Part shown: one piece after another, positions 60,764 to 64,000 of the stretch
Numbering within the stretch: position 1 is the stretch's first letter
Layout: each line of letters starts with the position of its first letter
Origin: an uncultured Negativicutes bacterium
Lineage (GTDB): Bacteria; Bacillota; Negativicutes; Veillonellales; Megasphaeraceae
DNA length: 64,000 nucleotides
Direction: 5' to 3'
Assembly (NCBI GenBank): GCA_900752195.1
Contig: CAADUJ010000007.1
Span: 1-64,000 of the forward strand
Made by a program: the position numbers and the translations under genes
The notes under the pieces: model-generated
What the model was told of the DNA's origin: nothing
What the model saw: only the letters and a program-made list of their open reading frames with translations
Databases searched by the model: none

Positions 60764-63616
60764 ATGGAAGATCCCTTTATCGTCATAAAAGGTGCTAGAC
60801 AGCACAATCTAAAAAATATTAATCTCCGCATCCCCCGGGATAAGCTTGTCGTCTTTACGGGCCTTTCGGGGTCGGGGAAATCTTCTTTGGCGTTTGATAC
60901 GATTTATGCAGAAGGCCAGAGACGATATGTAGAATCACTTTCTGCATATGCCCGACAGTTTCTCGGCCAGATGGACAAGCCTGACGTCGATTATATTGAA
61001 GGGTTATCACCGGCCATTTCCATCGACCAGAAGACGACGAGCCGCAATCCCCGCTCTACAGTGGGAACGGTGACAGAAATCTACGATTATCTGCGCCTTC
61101 TCTATGCCCGCGCTGGCGAAGCTTTTTGTCCTGAATGCGGCAAGCCTATCCGGCAACAGACCATTCAACAGATGGCCGATTCCGTCATGGCCCTTGGCTC
61201 CAATGAAAAGGTCATGGTCATGGCTCCTGTCGTGGAAGGCCGCAAGGGGACACATCAGAAACTATTGGCCCATCTTGTCAAGGAGGGGTATGTCCGGGTT
61301 CGCGTTGATGGCGAAGTATACCTCTTGTCTGATGACATTCCCCTGGATAAGAACAAAAAACATACCATCGAGGTCATTGTCGATCGACTGGTCATTAAGG
61401 AAGGTATCTTGACGCGCCTTACGGATTCTCTGGAAACGGCAGCTAAGCTCAGCGATGGCGTTGTCCATATTTATCGCATGGCAACGAAGGAAATTCTCAC
61501 GTTCAGCCAGCATTTTGCCTGCCCCGATTGTCATATCAGCCTGCCTGAAATCGAACCGCATCTCTTTTCTTTTAACAGTCCTTTCGGTGCCTGCCCAGCG
61601 TGCTCCGGCATTGGCAGCACTATGGAAGTGGATCCCCACCTGTGCATTCCGAATCGGACAAAATCTTTTGCTGACGGCGGTATAGCCTCGTTGAGCAGCA
61701 ATCCTGATTCGTGGTTCATGCGCCAGCTGGCAGGCCTTCTTCGTCCGTATGGCTTTACGATTGATAATTGCTTTGGCGAGTTACCGAAGGAGTTGCAGGA
61801 AAAACTGTGGCATGGGAGTGACGAAGATTGCGTCTTTGAATACGAAAACCTTCGCGGCGAAGTAAAGACTTTTACGACGCCATTTGAAGGCATTATCCCC
61901 ATGGTGCGCCGCCGCTATAGAGAAGCTTCGTCGGATATGATGCGGGACCAGTTCGGCCAGTTCATGTCTGTTAAGCCGTGTCCCGCCTGCCATGGGTCAC
62001 GGCTACGTCCGGAAGCCCTGGCCATTAAAATAGGAGGCCTCAATATCCGGGAGCTCACAGACCTATCCGTCAGTGATATGATCCAGTTTTTCTCTCAGCT
62101 TACATTGACGAAACGCCAGGCCCTTATTGCCAAGCAGATATTGAAGGAGATTAAGGCACGCCTTACCTTCCTCCGTACAGTCGGACTGGAATATCTAACC
62201 TTATCCCGTACAGCCGGAACCTTATCCGGCGGCGAAGCCCAGCGAATCCGCCTGGCAACGCAGATCGGTTCGGGCCTCGTCGGCGTTCTCTATATCCTCG
62301 ATGAACCGTCTATCGGCCTTCATCAGCGCGACAATGACAAACTGCTACAGGCTTTGTGTAATCTCCGCGACCTGGGAAATACGCTCATCGTCGTCGAACA
62401 TGACGAAGATACGATGCGCGCAGCCGACTACATCGTTGATATTGGTCCGGCTGCAGGAGAACATGGCGGCTATATCGTTGCCCAGGGAACGGCAGAGGAT
62501 ATTATGGCCTGCCCCGAATCGTTAACGGGACAATACCTGAAAGGCGACAAGTTTATTCCCATACCGCAGGAACGACGCCAGGGGTCCGGCAACGTTCTTA
62601 CCATTGAAGGGGCAAAAGAACATAACTTAAAAAATATTACTGTTTCCATTCCTCTGGGGACGTTGACCGTCGTCACTGGCGTATCAGGATCGGGAAAATC
62701 GACGCTGGTCAACGAAATTCTCTATAAGGGCCTTGCTGAAGCCGTATATGGTACGCCACACCGGCCAGGGCAATTCAAGGCTATGAAAGGGACGGAGCAT
62801 ATCGATAAGATCATCAATATCGATCAGTCGCCTATAGGCAGGACACCGCGCTCTAACCCGGCTACGTATACAGGTGTGTTCGATCATATACGTCAGCTGT
62901 ACAGCCAGACGTCTGAAGCAAAAGTACGGGGCTATAAAGCCGGCCGGTTCAGCTTTAACATTAAGGGAGGGCGCTGTGAAGCCTGCCATGGCGACGGCAT
63001 TATCCGCATTGAAATGAATTTCCTGCCTGATGTATATGTACCGTGTGAAGTCTGCCATGGTACGCGGTACAACAGAGATACTCTCGACGTAAAATACAAG
63101 GGAAAGAATATCTCTGACGTCCTCAATATGACTGTTGACGAAGGATGTGAATTCTTTGCCCATATTCCACGCATCCTGAATAAGTTGAAGACGCTCCAGC
63201 AGGTCGGTCTGGGCTATATCCGATTAGGCCAGCCGGCGACGACTCTGTCTGGCGGCGAAGCGCAGCGAGTCAAGCTGGCTACAGAACTTTCCAAGCGGAG
63301 TACGGGAAAGACGATGTACATCCTCGATGAACCGACGACAGGTCTCCATACAGCCGATATTCACAAGCTCATGGATGTGCTACAGCTCCTCGTCGACGGT
63401 GGCGATACGGTCGTCGTCATTGAACACAACCTGGACGTCATCAAGACGGCCGATTACCTTATCGACCTGGGACCTGAAGGCGGTGATGGCGGCGGTACAG
63501 TCGTAGCGACGGGAACACCAGAAGAGATTTGTGCCGTTCCGGCATCGTATACCGGGCAATTCCTGAAGCCAGTCCTGGAACGGACGCGGCGTCTTATGGA
63601 ACAATCCAGTCAGTAA
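60764..63616 (+). CDS. uvrA: Excinuclease ABC subunit A
   Basis: A 950-aa DNA-damage sensor with two ABC ATPase modules. Walker A sites are GLSGSGKSS (about 33-41) and GVSGSGKST (about 645-653), and the signature LSGGEAQR occurs twice. Zinc-finger cysteines are visible in CPDCHISL with CPACSGIG, and in CEACHGDG with CEVCHGTR. Length and order are normal. It starts 12 bp after uvrB and loads UvrB on damaged DNA. Confidence 0.98.
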   Translation: MEDPFIVIKGARQHNLKNINLRIPRDKLVVFTGLSGSGKSSLAFDTIYAEGQRRYVESLSAYARQFLGQMDKPDVDYIEGLSPAISIDQKTTSRNPRSTVGTVTEIYDYLRLLYARAGEAFCPECGKPIRQQTIQQMADSVMALGSNEKVMVMAPVVEGRKGTHQKLLAHLVKEGYVRVRVDGEVYLLSDDIPLDKNKKHTIEVIVDRLVIKEGILTRLTDSLETAAKLSDGVVHIYRMATKEILTFSQHFACPDCHISLPEIEPHLFSFNSPFGACPACSGIGSTMEVDPHLCIPNRTKSFADGGIASLSSNPDSWFMRQLAGLLRPYGFTIDNCFGELPKELQEKLWHGSDEDCVFEYENLRGEVKTFTTPFEGIIPMVRRRYREASSDMMRDQFGQFMSVKPCPACHGSRLRPEALAIKIGGLNIRELTDLSVSDMIQFFSQLTLTKRQALIAKQILKEIKARLTFLRTVGLEYLTLSRTAGTLSGGEAQRIRLATQIGSGLVGVLYILDEPSIGLHQRDNDKLLQALCNLRDLGNTLIVVEHDEDTMRAADYIVDIGPAAGEHGGYIVAQGTAEDIMACPESLTGQYLKGDKFIPIPQERRQGSGNVLTIEGAKEHNLKNITVSIPLGTLTVVTGVSGSGKSTLVNEILYKGLAEAVYGTPHRPGQFKAMKGTEHIDKIINIDQSPIGRTPRSNPATYTGVFDHIRQLYSQTSEAKVRGYKAGRFSFNIKGGRCEACHGDGIIRIEMNFLPDVYVPCEVCHGTRYNRDTLDVKYKGKNISDVLNMTVDEGCEFFAHIPRILNKLKTLQQVGLGYIRLGQPATTLSGGEAQRVKLATELSKRSTGKTMYILDEPTTGLHTADIHKLMDVLQLLVDGGDTVVVIEHNLDVIKTADYLIDLGPEGGDGGGTVVATGTPEEICAVPASYTGQFLKPVLERTRRLMEQSSQ

Positions 63617-63634
63617 GGGAGAACGAAACACGTT

Positions 63635-64000
63635 ATGATTTCAGAAGCAGTACTGGAAAAAGTACGGAATCTTACGACCCAGCCAGGTGTCTATCTGTGG
63701 AAAAACGATAAGGGACGGATTATCTATGTCGGCAAGGCTGTCAATTTGCGTAATCGCGTCAAAAGCTATGTCCGCAAGGATTCCAACCGTTCCCCTAAAG
63801 TAGCGGCTATGATCAGTCATGCCGTTGATTTGGAAACCATCGTCGTCGCCAACGAAATGGAAGCGCTCATATTAGAAAATATGCTCATCAAAAAGCATCA
63901 TCCTCGGTACAATATCATGCTTCGCGACGATAAGACCTATCCGTATATCAAGGTGACGCTCCAGGAAGAGTATCCACGCATTACCATGACACGTCGGGTC
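63635..64000 (+). CDS. uvrC: Excinuclease ABC subunit C (5' part, runs off the window)
   Basis: The first 122 codons of UvrC, the dual-incision nuclease. The N-terminal GIY-YIG domain is recognisable (TTQPGVYLWKNDKG, then IIYVGKAVNLRNRV, about residues 14-42), with Val in place of Ile in the first motif, and the conserved NEMEALILEN (about 76-85) follows. The ATG is 18 bp after uvrA behind AAGGGAG, with a rather long spacing. The adjacency uvrB-uvrA-uvrC makes the identity very likely; the C-terminal half lies outside the window. Confidence 0.95.
   Translation, partial: MISEAVLEKVRNLTTQPGVYLWKNDKGRIIYVGKAVNLRNRVKSYVRKDSNRSPKVAAMISHAVDLETIVVANEMEALILENMLIKKHHPRYNIMLRDDKTYPYIKVTLQEEYPRITMTRRV

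Noticed and set aside
1..64000. CRISPR arrays, insertion sequences, prophage genes, toxin-antitoxin pairs or a new defence system
   Set aside because: I saw no regularly spaced repeats, transposase or integrase motifs, or defence-type gene pairs. The content is core metabolism, translation and repair.

Overview
The window looks like a chromosomal segment of an anaerobic diderm Firmicute of the class Negativicutes, probably Megasphaera-like. This is inferred from gene content, not from a database search. The evidence is a single-chain pyruvate:ferredoxin oxidoreductase with acetate kinase, the oxygen-independent HemZ, several Na+-coupled carriers, an AMIN-domain amidase, and Firmicutes-type gene orders (recJ-rel-dtd-hemZ-hisS-aspS and phoH-ybeY-cdd-era-recO). 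Genes are densely packed and mostly on the + strand. I see no prophage, insertion sequence, CRISPR array or toxin system, so this is essentially core genome.

Layout. 1-57: 3' end of a CCA-encoding tRNA and its terminator. 175-6466: dcd with a P1 peptidase, ridA, ybaK-glyoxalase-tcdA, a HAD phosphatase with a drug exporter, and an unknown cytosolic protein. 6472-6600: a nested inverted repeat closing two convergent genes. 6629-14240: an M20 amidohydrolase on the minus strand, then a likely operon of CCA-adding enzyme, PASTA class B PBP, folD, cfa and a histidine phosphatase. 14251-18277: rpsD, an asparaginase, a ZIP metal transporter and a secreted amidase. 18278-20248: a leader with an attenuator-like terminator before a DUF2520 (PanG-like) gene and panB. 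20253-23440: class II aldolase, hpf with a SigH-like promoter, putP. 23445-25330: lysR with a small membrane-protein gene, and a 531-bp regulatory region shared with nifJ.

25331-40425: nifJ, then a long run of co-oriented genes (recJ, rel, dtd, MBL hydrolase, AI-2E permease, fur, hemZ, hisS, aspS). 40521-45490: lipoprotein, ackA, two HAD phosphatases and an NSS transporter. 45610-53166: a second housekeeping operon (two radical SAM proteins, phoH, ybeY, cdd, era, CNNM/CorC, recO). 53144-57639: minus-strand MATE exporter with M20 peptidase, and metNI behind a SAM riboswitch. 57839-58394: small secreted protein. 58451-64000: uvrB-uvrA-uvrC, the last running off the window.

The genes fit a fermentative amino-acid and organic-acid user. 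PFOR and AckA make acetyl-CoA and then ATP with acetate. Asparaginase, M20 peptidases, PutP, NSS and MetNI handle amino acids and peptides. Rel and HPF cover starvation, Fur covers iron, and RecJ, RecO and UvrABC cover DNA repair. The most interesting signals are regulatory: the leader at 18278-18480, the SigH-like promoter of hpf, the nested repeat at 6472-6600, and the lysR-nifJ intergenic region with a promoter that has no obvious gene and a perfect inverted repeat.
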